Below, piece after piece: positions 8,531 through 16,965 of a stretch of DNA of 64,000 bases. The DNA lies in the NCBI RefSeq assembly GCF_001646665.1, contig NZ_LWBU01000364.1, positions 1 to 64,000 on the forward strand, read 5' to 3'. Origin of the DNA: Streptomyces noursei. Lineage in GTDB: Bacteria; Actinomycetota; Actinomycetes; Streptomycetales; Streptomycetaceae. The position numbers were made by a program, and so were the translations under genes. The stretch's first letter is position 1. Each line of letters starts with the position of its first letter. Under the pieces are notes generated by a model. The model was not told the origin of the DNA and did no database searches. It saw only the letters and a program-made list of their open reading frames with translations.

Positions 8531-8890
8531 ATGGCCGGAGAGGCGCAGAGCGACTGCCTGTTCTGCAAGATCGTGGCGGGGGAGGTCCCGGCCACCATCG
8601 TGCGCGAGTCGGAGACGACCGTCGCCTTCCGCGACATCAACCCGCAGGCGCCCACGCACGTCCTGGTCATCCCCAAGGCGCACTACCCCGACGCCGCGTC
8701 CCTCGCCGCCGGGGCGCCGGAGATCGCCGCGGACGTGCTGCGGGAGGCCGGGCAGGTCGCCGCGGACGAGAAGGTCGACGGCAGCGGCTACCGCGTCGTC
8801 CTCAACACCGGATCCGGCGCCGGGCAGACCGTCTGGCACGCGCACGCCCACGTGCTGGGCGGCCGCGGCCTGAACTGGCCCCCCGGATAG
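8531..8890 (+). CDS. HIT-family nucleotide-binding protein
   Basis: A 119-residue histidine-triad hydrolase of the HINT/Fhit superfamily, expected to act on AMP-linked or nucleoside phosphoramidate substrates. It opens with 'DCLFCKIVAGEVPA', has 'FRDINPQAPTHVLVIPK', and ends with the active-site triad HAHAHVLGG near residue 105. The ATG at 8531 is used because it follows AAAGGACCAGG and gives the conserved start MAGEAQSDCLFC. An upstream in-frame GTG at 8492 adds 13 residues without family similarity. Confidence 0.92.
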   Translation: MAGEAQSDCLFCKIVAGEVPATIVRESETTVAFRDINPQAPTHVLVIPKAHYPDAASLAAGAPEIAADVLREAGQVAADEKVDGSGYRVVLNTGSGAGQTVWHAHAHVLGGRGLNWPPG

Positions 8891-8900
8891 TCACGGGACC

Positions 8901-9806
8901 ATGTCCGTACGAGAGTTCGTCGTGCTGGGCACCGCCAGCCAGGTGCCCACCCGACACCGCAACCACAACGGCTACCTCCTGCGCTGGGACGGCGAGGGCG
9001 TCCTCTTCGACCCGGGCGAGGGCACCCAGCGCCAGATGCTGCGCGCCGGGGTCGCCGCGCACGACATCGACCGCATCTGCGTCACCCACTTCCACGGCGA
9101 CCACTCGCTGGGCCTCGCCGGGGTGATCCAGCGCATCAACCTGGACCAGGTGCCGCACCCCGTCACCGCGCACTACCCGGCGAGCGGGCAGCGCTTCTTC
9201 GACCGCTTGCGGTACGCGACCGCCTACCGCGAGACGGTGAAGCTCACCGAGGCGCCGGTCGCCGCCGACGGCGTGCTCGCCGCGACCCCCGCGTACACCC
9301 TGGAGGCCCGCCGCCTCTCCCACCCGGTCGAGTCGTTCGGCTACCGGCTCACCGAGCCCGACGGGGTGCGGATGCTGCCCGGGAGGCTCGCCGCGCACGG
9401 CATCAAGGGCCCCGACGTGGGCCGCATCCAGCGCGAGGGCGCCCTGGGCGGGGTGCGGCTGGAGGACGTCAGCGAGGTGCGGCGCGGCCAGCGGTTCGCC
9501 TTCGTGATGGACACCCGGCTGTGCGACGGTGTCCACGTGCTGGCCGAGGGCTGCGACATGCTGGTCATCGAGTCGACGTTCCTCGACGAGGACGCCGTGC
9601 TCGCCGAGGACCACGGCCACCTGACGGCCGGCCAGGCGGCCGCGGTCGCCCGCGAGGCGGGCGTGCGCCACCTCGTGCTCACCCACTTCTCGCAGCGCTA
9701 CAGCGACCCCGGCCTCTTCGCACAGCAGGCGCGGGCGGCGGGCTTCGACGGTGAACTGACCGTCGCCCACGACCTCGCCCGCGTCCCCCTCCCCAAACGC
9801 CAGTAA
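8901..9806 (+). CDS. rnz: Ribonuclease Z (tRNA 3' processing endonuclease)
   Basis: A 301-residue metallo-beta-lactamase-fold endonuclease that removes 3' trailers from tRNA precursors lacking encoded CCA. Metal ligands are seen in THFHGDH (about residue 55-61), 'FVMDTR' (aspartate), and 'HLTAGQAA' and 'LTHFSQRY' histidines typical of ElaC/RNase Z. Length suits the short bacterial form. It starts 10 bases after the HIT gene and is followed after 13 bases by the adenine deaminase gene, so these three look cotranscribed. Confidence 0.93.
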   Translation: MSVREFVVLGTASQVPTRHRNHNGYLLRWDGEGVLFDPGEGTQRQMLRAGVAAHDIDRICVTHFHGDHSLGLAGVIQRINLDQVPHPVTAHYPASGQRFFDRLRYATAYRETVKLTEAPVAADGVLAATPAYTLEARRLSHPVESFGYRLTEPDGVRMLPGRLAAHGIKGPDVGRIQREGALGGVRLEDVSEVRRGQRFAFVMDTRLCDGVHVLAEGCDMLVIESTFLDEDAVLAEDHGHLTAGQAAAVAREAGVRHLVLTHFSQRYSDPGLFAQQARAAGFDGELTVAHDLARVPLPKRQ

Positions 9807-9819
9807 GGCTCAACGCGCC

Positions 9820-10824
9820 ATGCACCTCCCCGAAGCACTCCCCAAAGCGGAACTGCACCTCCACATCGAGGGCACCCTCGAACCCGAACTCGCCTTCGCG
9901 CTCGCCGCGCGCAACGGTGTCGACCTGCCGTACGCCGGCACCGAGGAACTGCGCGAGGCCTACCTCTTCAGCGACCTCCAGTCCTTCCTGGACCTGTACT
10001 ACGGGCTGATGGCCGTCCTGCGCACCGCCGACGACTTCACCGAACTGGCCGACGCCTACCTCGCCCGGGCCGCCCGGCAGGGCGTCCGGCACGCCGAGAT
10101 CTTCTTCGACCCGCAGGCGCACACCGAGCGCGGTGTGCCGTTCGGCACGGTCGTCGAGGGGCTGGGCCGCGCCCTGGACCGCAGCGAGGAGCGGCACGGC
10201 GTCTCCACGCAGCTGATCATGTGCTTCCTGCGCGACCGGTCGGCCGAGTCGGCGATGGAGACGCTGCGGGAGGCGGAGCCGTACCTGGACCGCATCGTGG
10301 GCGTGGGCCTGGACTCGGCGGAGGTGGACCACCCGCCGTCGAAGTTCGCCGAGGTGTACGAGGCGGCCGGCGCGCTCGGTCTGCGGAAGGTCGCGCACGC
10401 GGGCGAGGAGGGCCCGCCCGCGTACGTCCGCGAGGCCCTGGACGTCCTCGGCGTCGAGCGGATCGACCACGGGCTGCGCGCCATGGAGGACCCGGAGCTG
10501 GTGGAGCGGCTGGTGCGGGAGCGGGTGCCGCTGACCCTCTGCCCGCTGTCCAACGTGCGGCTGCGCGCCGTCGGCGTGCTGGAGGACCACCCGCTGCCGT
10601 CGATGATGGCGGCGGGGCTGCTGGTGACGGTGAACTCCGACGACCCCGCCTACTTCGGCGGGTACGTCGGCGACACCTTCCACGCCGTGCACGAGGCGCT
10701 GGACATCGGGCAGGAGCAGCTGCGGGAGCTGGCCCGCAACTCGTTCCTGGCGTCGTTCCTCGACCACGACGAGGACCGCCGGGCGCGGTACCTCGCCGAG
10801 GTGGACGCGTACGAGTTCGACTAG
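9820..10824 (+). CDS. Adenine deaminase (adenosine/adenine deaminase family)
   Basis: A 334-residue amidohydrolase-fold deaminase in purine salvage. Zinc and catalytic motifs are HLHIEG (residues 13-18), 'VGLDSAEVDHPPSKF', 'HAGEEGPP', 'ERIDHGLRAMEDPEL' and 'VNSDDPAYFGGY'. The combination 'HIEGTLEPELAF' with 'GLDSAEVDHPPSKF' fits the adenine deaminase subgroup (adenine to hypoxanthine) better than true adenosine deaminase. Subgroup assignment is from memory of the motif and should be read as likely, not proven. It converges with the MFS gene 31 bases downstream. Confidence 0.85.
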   Translation: MHLPEALPKAELHLHIEGTLEPELAFALAARNGVDLPYAGTEELREAYLFSDLQSFLDLYYGLMAVLRTADDFTELADAYLARAARQGVRHAEIFFDPQAHTERGVPFGTVVEGLGRALDRSEERHGVSTQLIMCFLRDRSAESAMETLREAEPYLDRIVGVGLDSAEVDHPPSKFAEVYEAAGALGLRKVAHAGEEGPPAYVREALDVLGVERIDHGLRAMEDPELVERLVRERVPLTLCPLSNVRLRAVGVLEDHPLPSMMAAGLLVTVNSDDPAYFGGYVGDTFHAVHEALDIGQEQLRELARNSFLASFLDHDEDRRARYLAEVDAYEFD

Positions 10825-10855
10825 GGCGTACGCGTCCGGGGGCGCCCCGCGCCCG

Positions 10856-12184
10856 TCACCCTTGCGGGCCGGACGGGCCGGCCTGCCGGAAGGCGCGGCG
10901 GCGGACCAGGAGCGGGACGACGGAACGGACGGGGAACTCGGTGACCGGCTGCTCCGGCGCTCCCATCTGCGGCGCCGCGAGACCGGTCGCCGCGCCGGTG
11001 GTGCCCGCGACGACCGCGGCGGGGGCACCGCCCCGGCGGCGGACCGCGCCCGGCACCAGCGGACGGCCCGAGGTGTGCAGGGCCACCGCGGTCAGCGGGA
11101 CGGCGAGCAGCAGGAGCAGGCCGCCCAGCACCAGGCCCATGCCGGGGTAGCCGGCCCGTTCCGACAGCACGCTGCCGGCGACGGGGCCGCACGCCACGCC
11201 CAGGGAGGACGCCGAGCCGGCGAGGACCGCCCAGCGGCCGCGCGGGTCCAGGGAGGCGGCCAGGCCGATCAGGTACGACAGGACGACCGGGTAGCAGGCG
11301 TTCCACAGGATCTCGCCGGCCGCGAAGGACGCCAGGCCCTCGGCGGCGGAGCTGAGGCCGATGCACCCCGCGATCACCACCGTGCCGCCGCCGATCGGCA
11401 CCGCCCGGCCGAGCCGGGAGCCCAGCGCGCCGGCCGCCGTGACGCCCAGCAGCCCGGCCCCGAGCGCGGCCGCGAACACCGCGCCGACCGTCACCTCGCT
11501 CAGGCCCGCCTGGGTGACCCCGATGCGCCCGCTGACGCCCCACAGGGCGTTCTGCGCCATCGACCAGCACACCATCGCGCCCGCCAGCACCAGGCCCGCC
11601 CGCGGCCGGGGCAGCGGCGTCCCCGCCTCCGGGGCGGTGCCCGTGTCGTGGCCGTCTCCCAGCCGGCCCGTGGCCGGCCACACGGCCGCCGCGACCAGCG
11701 CGAGCGACGCGAACGGCAGCGCGTGCCCGCCGCCCAGGTGCGGCAGCGTCAGGTACAGGGCGCCGGCCGTGGCGGACACCGACAGCAGGCCCAGGGTGGA
11801 GGCGCGGTGCGGGTCGCGCCGCCCCGCGATCCCGGCCGCGGCGACCGCCGTCGCCGTACCGGAGCCGAAGCCGCCGACGACCGCGCCGGTGACGACGAGC
11901 GGTACGGCGGAGACGAGGGCGGCGCAGCCGTAGCCCGTGAGGGCCAGCAGCAGGCCCGTGCGGGCCAGTCGGCGCGGGCCGTACCGGTCCACGCGCGACG
12001 CGAGCGTGAAGCCGGCGGCGGCGGAACCGAGGAGCAGGCCGGAGCCGACGAGCCCGGCCTGCGCCGGGGTCAGTCCGAGCCCGGCGGAGAGGCGGCCGAC
12101 GACGGTCGGGAGCAGGTAGGCGGCCAGGTAACCGGCCGTGAAGAGGGCGACGAGCGGCCACGGGGCGCGCGGGCGCGAGGGCAT
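10856..12184 (-). CDS. MFS transporter
   Basis: A 442-residue major facilitator permease with about 12 hydrophobic segments. It opens 'PLVALFTAGYLAAYLLPTVVGRLSAGLGLT' and has a basic cytosolic loop 'RVDRYGPRRLART' after segment 2. It belongs to the single-domain MFS fold without the long DHA2 extension, and its substrate cannot be predicted. ATG at 12184 was chosen because upstream in-frame codons encode a non-hydrophobic, proline-rich stretch. The C-terminal tail contains alanine/valine-rich segments and a basic end. It diverges from the PfkB kinase gene. Confidence 0.85.
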   Translation of the reverse strand: MPSRPRAPWPLVALFTAGYLAAYLLPTVVGRLSAGLGLTPAQAGLVGSGLLLGSAAAGFTLASRVDRYGPRRLARTGLLLALTGYGCAALVSAVPLVVTGAVVGGFGSGTATAVAAAGIAGRRDPHRASTLGLLSVSATAGALYLTLPHLGGGHALPFASLALVAAAVWPATGRLGDGHDTGTAPEAGTPLPRPRAGLVLAGAMVCWSMAQNALWGVSGRIGVTQAGLSEVTVGAVFAAALGAGLLGVTAAGALGSRLGRAVPIGGGTVVIAGCIGLSSAAEGLASFAAGEILWNACYPVVLSYLIGLAASLDPRGRWAVLAGSASSLGVACGPVAGSVLSERAGYPGMGLVLGGLLLLLAVPLTAVALHTSGRPLVPGAVRRRGGAPAAVVAGTTGAATGLAAPQMGAPEQPVTEFPVRSVVPLLVRRRAFRQAGPSGPQG

Positions 12185-12303
12185 GGGCGTTCCCGAACAG
12201 GGAGAGGGGGGAGGGGTGGAGCGCCCGGTGTCGTACGGGAACGTGCACGGGAACGCGGGCCAATTTGTATCAAGCCGCCCGGCCGCACGAGAAGGCGACC
12301 GGG

Positions 12304-12319
12304 TGTGATCCGGGTCACA
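12304..12319. promoter_or_regulatory. Crp-like palindrome in divergent promoter region
   Basis: TGTGA, six bases (TCCGGG), TCACA form a perfect palindrome matching the GTGA-N6-TCAC core recognised by Crp-family proteins in actinobacteria. It lies about 120 bases from both the MFS start (12184) and the PfkB kinase start (12439). It could serve either gene; binding is inferred only. Confidence 0.5.
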
Positions 12320-12438
12320 AGCGGTTTGCGGCTCGTCGAGCCGGGTAGTGACACACGTTTCCGCGGGGTCTGCGTCCGTCGTGGAGGGCGAGAATCGGGC
12401 ACACTGTCCTGATCCGTACCGCGACCGGGGAGCCCGCC

Positions 12439-13557
12439 GTGACCACATCCCGAGGAGACCACCAGCAGCGGCAACACACGGCCGGCGTCGACCCCTTGGA
12501 CGCGCTGCGCACCCCCGCGGACCCGGAGTGCGACGTCTTCCTCACCGGTACCGTCTTCCTCGACATCATCTTCACCGGCCTGGACAGCGCCCCCGTGCGC
12601 GGCACCGAGACCTGGGCGCGCGGCATGGGCTCCAGCCCCGGCGGCGTCGCCAACATGGCCACCGCCCTGGCCCGGCTGGGGCTGCGCACCTCCCTGGCGG
12701 CCGCCTTCGGCGACGACCACTACGGCGAGTACTGCTGGGACGCCCTGGAGCAGGGCGAGGGCATCGACCTGGCCCGGTCGCGCACGGTGCCCGGCTGGCA
12801 CTCGCCGGTGACCGTGTCCATGGCCTACGAGGGCGAGCGCACGATGGTGTCGCACGGCCACGAGGCCCCGCCACCGGACGGCTCGCTGCCCGCCGCACCG
12901 CCACGCGCGCGTGCCGCCGTCGCCTCCCTGGCGCCCGGCCGCACCCAGGAGTGGGTCGCCGACGCGGCCCGCCGCTCCACCCGGATCTTCGCCGACGTCG
13001 GCTGGGACGACACCGGGCGCTGGGACCTGGCCGCCCTGCCGGACCTGGAGCACTGCGAGGCGTTCCTGCCCAACGCCGGGGAGGCGATGCGCTACACCCG
13101 CACCTCCTGCCCCCGCGCGGCGGCCCGCGCGCTCGCCGACAAGGTGCCGCTCGCCGTCGTCACCCTGGGCTCCGAGGGCGCCTACGCCGTCGACGGATCG
13201 ACCGGCGAGACCGCCGAGGTTCCGGCCATCGAGGTCACCGCCCTCGACCCGACCGGCGCCGGGGACGTCTTCGTCGCCGGGTTCGTCACCGGCACCCTCG
13301 CCGGATGGCCCCTCGCCGACCGGCTCGCGTTCGCCGGGCTGACCGCCGCCCTGTCGGTGCAGGAGTTCGGCGGGTCGCTGTCCGCGCCGGGGTGGTCCGA
13401 GGTCGCCGCCTGGTGGAACCACGTGCAGGGCTGCGCGGGCCAGGACCCGGAGGCCCTGCGGCGGTACGCCTTCCTGGAGTCGCTGCTGCCCGCCCCCGTC
13501 AGGCCCTGGCCGCTGCGGCGGGCCGTGCCCACGATCGGCTTCGGCCGTTCGGCGTAA
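12439..13557 (+). CDS. PfkB-family carbohydrate/nucleoside kinase
   Basis: A 372-residue ribokinase-fold kinase. The N-terminal glycine pair is in 'GSSPGGVANMATALARLG', the middle has 'FLPNAGEAMRYT', and the C-terminal anion hole and catalytic Asp are in 'DPTGAGDVFVAGF' (about residue 271-283). The substrate is unknown. The first 30 residues before 'CDVFLTGTVFLDIIF' are extra compared with ribokinase. GTG at 12439 is the assigned start; the upstream region has no strong ribosome-binding sequence, so a shorter form cannot be excluded. It diverges from the MFS permease, possibly a sugar or nucleoside uptake partner. Confidence 0.88.
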   Translation: MTTSRGDHQQRQHTAGVDPLDALRTPADPECDVFLTGTVFLDIIFTGLDSAPVRGTETWARGMGSSPGGVANMATALARLGLRTSLAAAFGDDHYGEYCWDALEQGEGIDLARSRTVPGWHSPVTVSMAYEGERTMVSHGHEAPPPDGSLPAAPPRARAAVASLAPGRTQEWVADAARRSTRIFADVGWDDTGRWDLAALPDLEHCEAFLPNAGEAMRYTRTSCPRAAARALADKVPLAVVTLGSEGAYAVDGSTGETAEVPAIEVTALDPTGAGDVFVAGFVTGTLAGWPLADRLAFAGLTAALSVQEFGGSLSAPGWSEVAAWWNHVQGCAGQDPEALRRYAFLESLLPAPVRPWPLRRAVPTIGFGRSA

Positions 13558-13701
13558 GGGGTTCCGGTCGCGTGCCCGGCGGGCCGGTGCGGAGAAAAGC
13601 CTTCGGGGTTGTCGGTGCCACGACGTACGCTGGATGTCCAGAGGTTGTCGAGCAGCGAGAACCCTGCAGCGGGAGGTATGTGCAGGCCTGAGAGCCGGCC
13701 C

Positions 13702-14715
13702 ATGACGCAGACACCCACAGCCCAGAACCAGCAGGCGCGAGCCCACTTCACCGTCCCCGCCAAGCATCCGATGGTGACGGTCCTCGGCTCGGGTGACGCT
13801 CTGCTGCGCGTGATCGAAGAGGCGTTCCCGGCCGCCGACATCCATGTCCGGGGCAATGAGGTCAGTGCGGTCGGACCGGCGGGGGAAGTCGCCCTGATCC
13901 AGCGCCTGTTCGACGAGATGATGCTGGTGCTCCGCACCGGGCAGCCGATGACGGAGGACGCAGTGGAACGCTCGATCGCCATGCTCAGGGCGAGCGAGAA
14001 CGGCACGGCCGAGCCGGGGCAGGAGAGCCCCGCCGAGGTGCTCACCCAGAACATCCTCTCCAGCCGCGGCCGCACCATCCGTCCCAAGACGCTCAACCAG
14101 AAGCGGTACGTCGACGCCATCGACAAGCACACGGTCGTGTTCGGCATCGGCCCCGCCGGCACCGGCAAGACGTACCTGGCCATGGCCAAGGCGGTCCAGG
14201 CCCTGCAGTCCAAGCAGGTCACCCGGATCATCCTGACCCGGCCGGCCGTCGAGGCGGGCGAGCGGCTCGGCTTCCTGCCCGGCACGCTCTACGAGAAGAT
14301 CGACCCGTACCTTCGGCCGCTGTACGACGCGCTGCACGACATGCTCGACCCCGACTCGATCCCGCGCCTGATGGCGGCGGGCACGATCGAGGTCGCGCCG
14401 CTGGCGTACATGCGCGGCCGGACGCTCAACGACGCGTTCATCATCCTCGACGAGGCGCAGAACACGAACCCCGAGCAGATGAAGATGTTCCTCACCCGGC
14501 TCGGCTTCGACTCCAAGATCGTCATCACCGGTGACGTCACCCAGGTCGACCTGCCCGGCGGCACCAAGAGCGGCCTGCGCCAGGTCAGGGACATCCTGGA
14601 CGGCGTCGAGGACGTCCACTTCTCGATGCTCACGTCGCAGGACGTCGTACGGCACAAGCTCGTCGGCCGTATCGTCGACGCGTACGAGAAGTACGACAAC
14701 CAAAACGGGAAGTAG
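13702..14715 (+). CDS. phoH: PhoH family ATPase
   Basis: A 337-residue cytosolic PhoH-type nucleotide-binding protein, probably an RNA-related ATPase. It has an N-terminal KH-like region ('ADIHVRGNEVSAVGPAGE'), Walker A GPAGTGKT at 150-157, and Walker B 'FIILDEAQN'. The ATG at 13702 gives MTQTPTAQNQ, the start typical of the family in this group. An upstream in-frame ATG at 13678 sits one base after GGGAGG, too close for efficient initiation. It begins a tight operon with ybeY 14 bases downstream. Confidence 0.93.
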   Translation: MTQTPTAQNQQARAHFTVPAKHPMVTVLGSGDALLRVIEEAFPAADIHVRGNEVSAVGPAGEVALIQRLFDEMMLVLRTGQPMTEDAVERSIAMLRASENGTAEPGQESPAEVLTQNILSSRGRTIRPKTLNQKRYVDAIDKHTVVFGIGPAGTGKTYLAMAKAVQALQSKQVTRIILTRPAVEAGERLGFLPGTLYEKIDPYLRPLYDALHDMLDPDSIPRLMAAGTIEVAPLAYMRGRTLNDAFIILDEAQNTNPEQMKMFLTRLGFDSKIVITGDVTQVDLPGGTKSGLRQVRDILDGVEDVHFSMLTSQDVVRHKLVGRIVDAYEKYDNQNGK

Positions 14716-14729
14716 AGCGCACGAGCACC

Positions 14730-15227
14730 ATGTCGATCGACGTCAACAACGAGTCCGGCACCGAGGTCGACGAGCAGGCGATCCTCGACGTCGCCCGGTA
14801 CGCGCTCACGCGGATGCGCATCCACCCCCTCTCCGAGCTCTCGGTGATCGTGGTGGACGAGGAAGCGATGGAGCAGCTCCACATCCAGTGGATGGACCTG
14901 CCGGGCCCCACGGACGTCATGTCCTTCCCGATGGACGAGCTGCGCCCGCCGAGCAAGGACGACGAGGAGCCCCCGCAGGGCCTCCTCGGTGACATCGTGC
15001 TCTGCCCGGAGGTCGCGGCCAAGCAGGGCCAGGACGCCCCGACGCAGCACTCCATGGACGAGGAGCTCCAGCTCCTCACCGTCCACGGGGTGCTGCACCT
15101 GCTCGGGTACGACCACGAGGAGCCCGACGAGAAGGCCGAGATGTTCGGCCTCCAGGCGGCGATCATCGACGGCTGGCGGGCGGAGAAGGGCCTGACGGGT
15201 CCCTCCCCGGCGCCGACCGTCTCATGA
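14730..15227 (+). CDS. ybeY: Endoribonuclease YbeY
   Basis: A 165-residue zinc-dependent single-strand RNase required in the family for 16S rRNA 3' maturation and late ribosome quality control. The hallmark H-x3-H-x5-H motif is HGVLHLLGYDH near residue 112. 'TDVMSFPMDE' is the conserved central block. Placement between phoH and the CNNM gene is the usual bacterial arrangement. Its stop overlaps the next gene by ATGA. Confidence 0.96.
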   Translation: MSIDVNNESGTEVDEQAILDVARYALTRMRIHPLSELSVIVVDEEAMEQLHIQWMDLPGPTDVMSFPMDELRPPSKDDEEPPQGLLGDIVLCPEVAAKQGQDAPTQHSMDEELQLLTVHGVLHLLGYDHEEPDEKAEMFGLQAAIIDGWRAEKGLTGPSPAPTVS

Positions 15228-16495
15228 CCGCACAGCTGATCCTCGGCGCGGTCGCGCTGGTCGTGGTCGCCTGGCTGGCGGCGTGCGCGGAGGCGGGCCT
15301 CGCGCGCGTCACCAGCTTCCGCGCCGCCGAGGCGGTCCGGGTCGGCCGGCGCGGCGCCGACAAGCTCGTCCAGGTCGCCTCCGACCCCACCCGCTACCTC
15401 AACCTGGCGCTGCTGGTCCGGGTGGCCTGCGAGATGGCGGCCGGCGTCATGGTCACGTACGTCTGCCTGAACGAGTTCGACGAGACGTGGTCGGCCCTGC
15501 TGGTCGCGGTGGGCGTGATGGTCCTCGTGTCGTACGTCGCCGTCGGCGTGTCGCCCCGCACCATCGGCCGCCAGCACCCGCTGAACACGGCGACCGCCGC
15601 CGCGTACGTCCTGCTGCCGCTGGCCCGCGTCATGGGCCCGGTGCCGCAGCTGCTGATCCTCATCGGCAACGCGCTCACCCCCGGCAAGGGCTTCCGCAAG
15701 GGCCCCTTCGCCTCCGAGGCCGAGCTGCGCGCCATGGTCGACCTGGCCGAGCAGGAGTCCCTCATCGAGGACGACGAGCGGCGCATGGTCCACTCCGTCT
15801 TCGAGCTGGGCGACACGCTCGTGCGCGAGGTGATGGTCCCGCGCACCGACCTCGTCTCCATCGAGCGGTACAAGACCATCCGGCAGGCCCTCACGCTGGC
15901 GCTGCGCTCCGGTTTCTCCCGCATCCCGGTGACCGGGGAGAACGAGGACGACGTCGTCGGGATCGTCTATCTGAAGGACCTCGTCCGCAAGACCCACATC
16001 AACCGCGACTCCGAGTCCGACCTCGTGTCCACGGCCATGCGGGCGGCGGCCTTCGTCCCCGACACGAAGAACGCCGGCGACCTGCTGCGGGAGATGCAGC
16101 AGGACCGCAACCACTGCGCCGTCGTCATCGACGAGTACGGCGGCACCGCCGGCATCGTCACCATCGAGGACATCCTGGAGGAGATCGTCGGCGAGATCAC
16201 CGACGAGTACGACCGGGAGCTGCCGCCGGTGGAGGAGCTGGGCGAGGGCCGTTTCCGGGTCACCGCACGGCTCGACATCGGCGACCTGGGCGAGCTGTTC
16301 GGCCTCGACGAGTACGACGACGAGGATGTCGAGACGGTCGGCGGGCTGCTCGCCAAGGCCCTCGGCAGGGTCCCCATCGCCGGCGCGTCGGCGGTCGTCG
16401 ACCTGCCGGACGGGCGGGCCCTGCGCCTGACGGCCGAGTCCCCGGCCGGCCGCCGCAACAAGATCGTCACCGTGGTCGCGGAGCCGGTGGCATGA
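15224..16495 (+). CDS. CNNM/CorC-family membrane protein with CBS domains
   Basis: A 423-residue inner-membrane protein of the 'hemolysin C/CorC' group, associated in the family with Mg2+/Co2+ efflux. The first ~150 residues hold a CNNM transmembrane domain (hydrophobic segments at about 5-25, 65-85 and 95-115). A CBS pair follows from about 200 to 325 ('EVMVPRTDLVSIER', 'DEYGGTAGIVTIEDILEEIVGEI'), and residues 340-418 are the CorC_HlyC C-terminal domain. The start overlaps ybeY and the stop overlaps the MmcQ-like gene, both by ATGA. Confidence 0.92.
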   Translation: MTAQLILGAVALVVVAWLAACAEAGLARVTSFRAAEAVRVGRRGADKLVQVASDPTRYLNLALLVRVACEMAAGVMVTYVCLNEFDETWSALLVAVGVMVLVSYVAVGVSPRTIGRQHPLNTATAAAYVLLPLARVMGPVPQLLILIGNALTPGKGFRKGPFASEAELRAMVDLAEQESLIEDDERRMVHSVFELGDTLVREVMVPRTDLVSIERYKTIRQALTLALRSGFSRIPVTGENEDDVVGIVYLKDLVRKTHINRDSESDLVSTAMRAAAFVPDTKNAGDLLREMQQDRNHCAVVIDEYGGTAGIVTIEDILEEIVGEITDEYDRELPPVEELGEGRFRVTARLDIGDLGELFGLDEYDDEDVETVGGLLAKALGRVPIAGASAVVDLPDGRALRLTAESPAGRRNKIVTVVAEPVA

Positions 16496-16845
16496 CCCCC
16501 GACCGGCTCCGGGCGTTCTGCCTCGGGTTCAACGACGCGGTGGAGGACTTCCCGTTCGGCCCGGAGACGTCCGTCTTCAAGGTCGCGGGCAAGATGTTCG
16601 CCCTGTCCGCCCTGGACGCCCGGCCGCTCACCGTCAACCTCAAATGCGACCCCGAGATCGCGCTCCGGCTGCGGGCCCAGCACCCGGCGATCGTCCCCGG
16701 CTGGCACATGAACAAGCGCCACTGGAACACGGTCACCGTCTCGGAGCTCCCCGACCGCCTGGTCCGCGAACTGGTCGAGGACTCCTACGACCTGGTCGTC
16801 GCCGGCCTGCCGAAGGCCACCCGGCTGCGCCTGGACCGCCCCTAG
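16492..16845 (+). CDS. MmcQ/YjbR family DNA-binding-fold protein
   Basis: A 117-residue protein with the MmcQ/YjbR fold: 'LRAFCLGFNDAVEDFPFGPETSVFKVAGKMFAL' region at the start and 'VPGWHMNKRHWNTV' in the middle. The molecular role of the family is not settled; the fold resembles a CyaY-like DNA-binding domain. It is the last gene of the phoH-ybeY-CNNM operon, joined by an ATGA overlap, and converges with an MFS gene after 120 bases. Confidence 0.85.
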   Translation: MTPDRLRAFCLGFNDAVEDFPFGPETSVFKVAGKMFALSALDARPLTVNLKCDPEIALRLRAQHPAIVPGWHMNKRHWNTVTVSELPDRLVRELVEDSYDLVVAGLPKATRLRLDRP

Positions 16846-16965
16846 GCGCCGTGTCCCTACCGCCCGGGGCGACCCGGTGGCCACCGCCCCCGGCAGATGC
16901 CCGCAGCGGTCCCGTGGCGGTTCGCCGGGCCCGCACCCCCGTGACGGGCCCGGCCGGGGGCGGCG

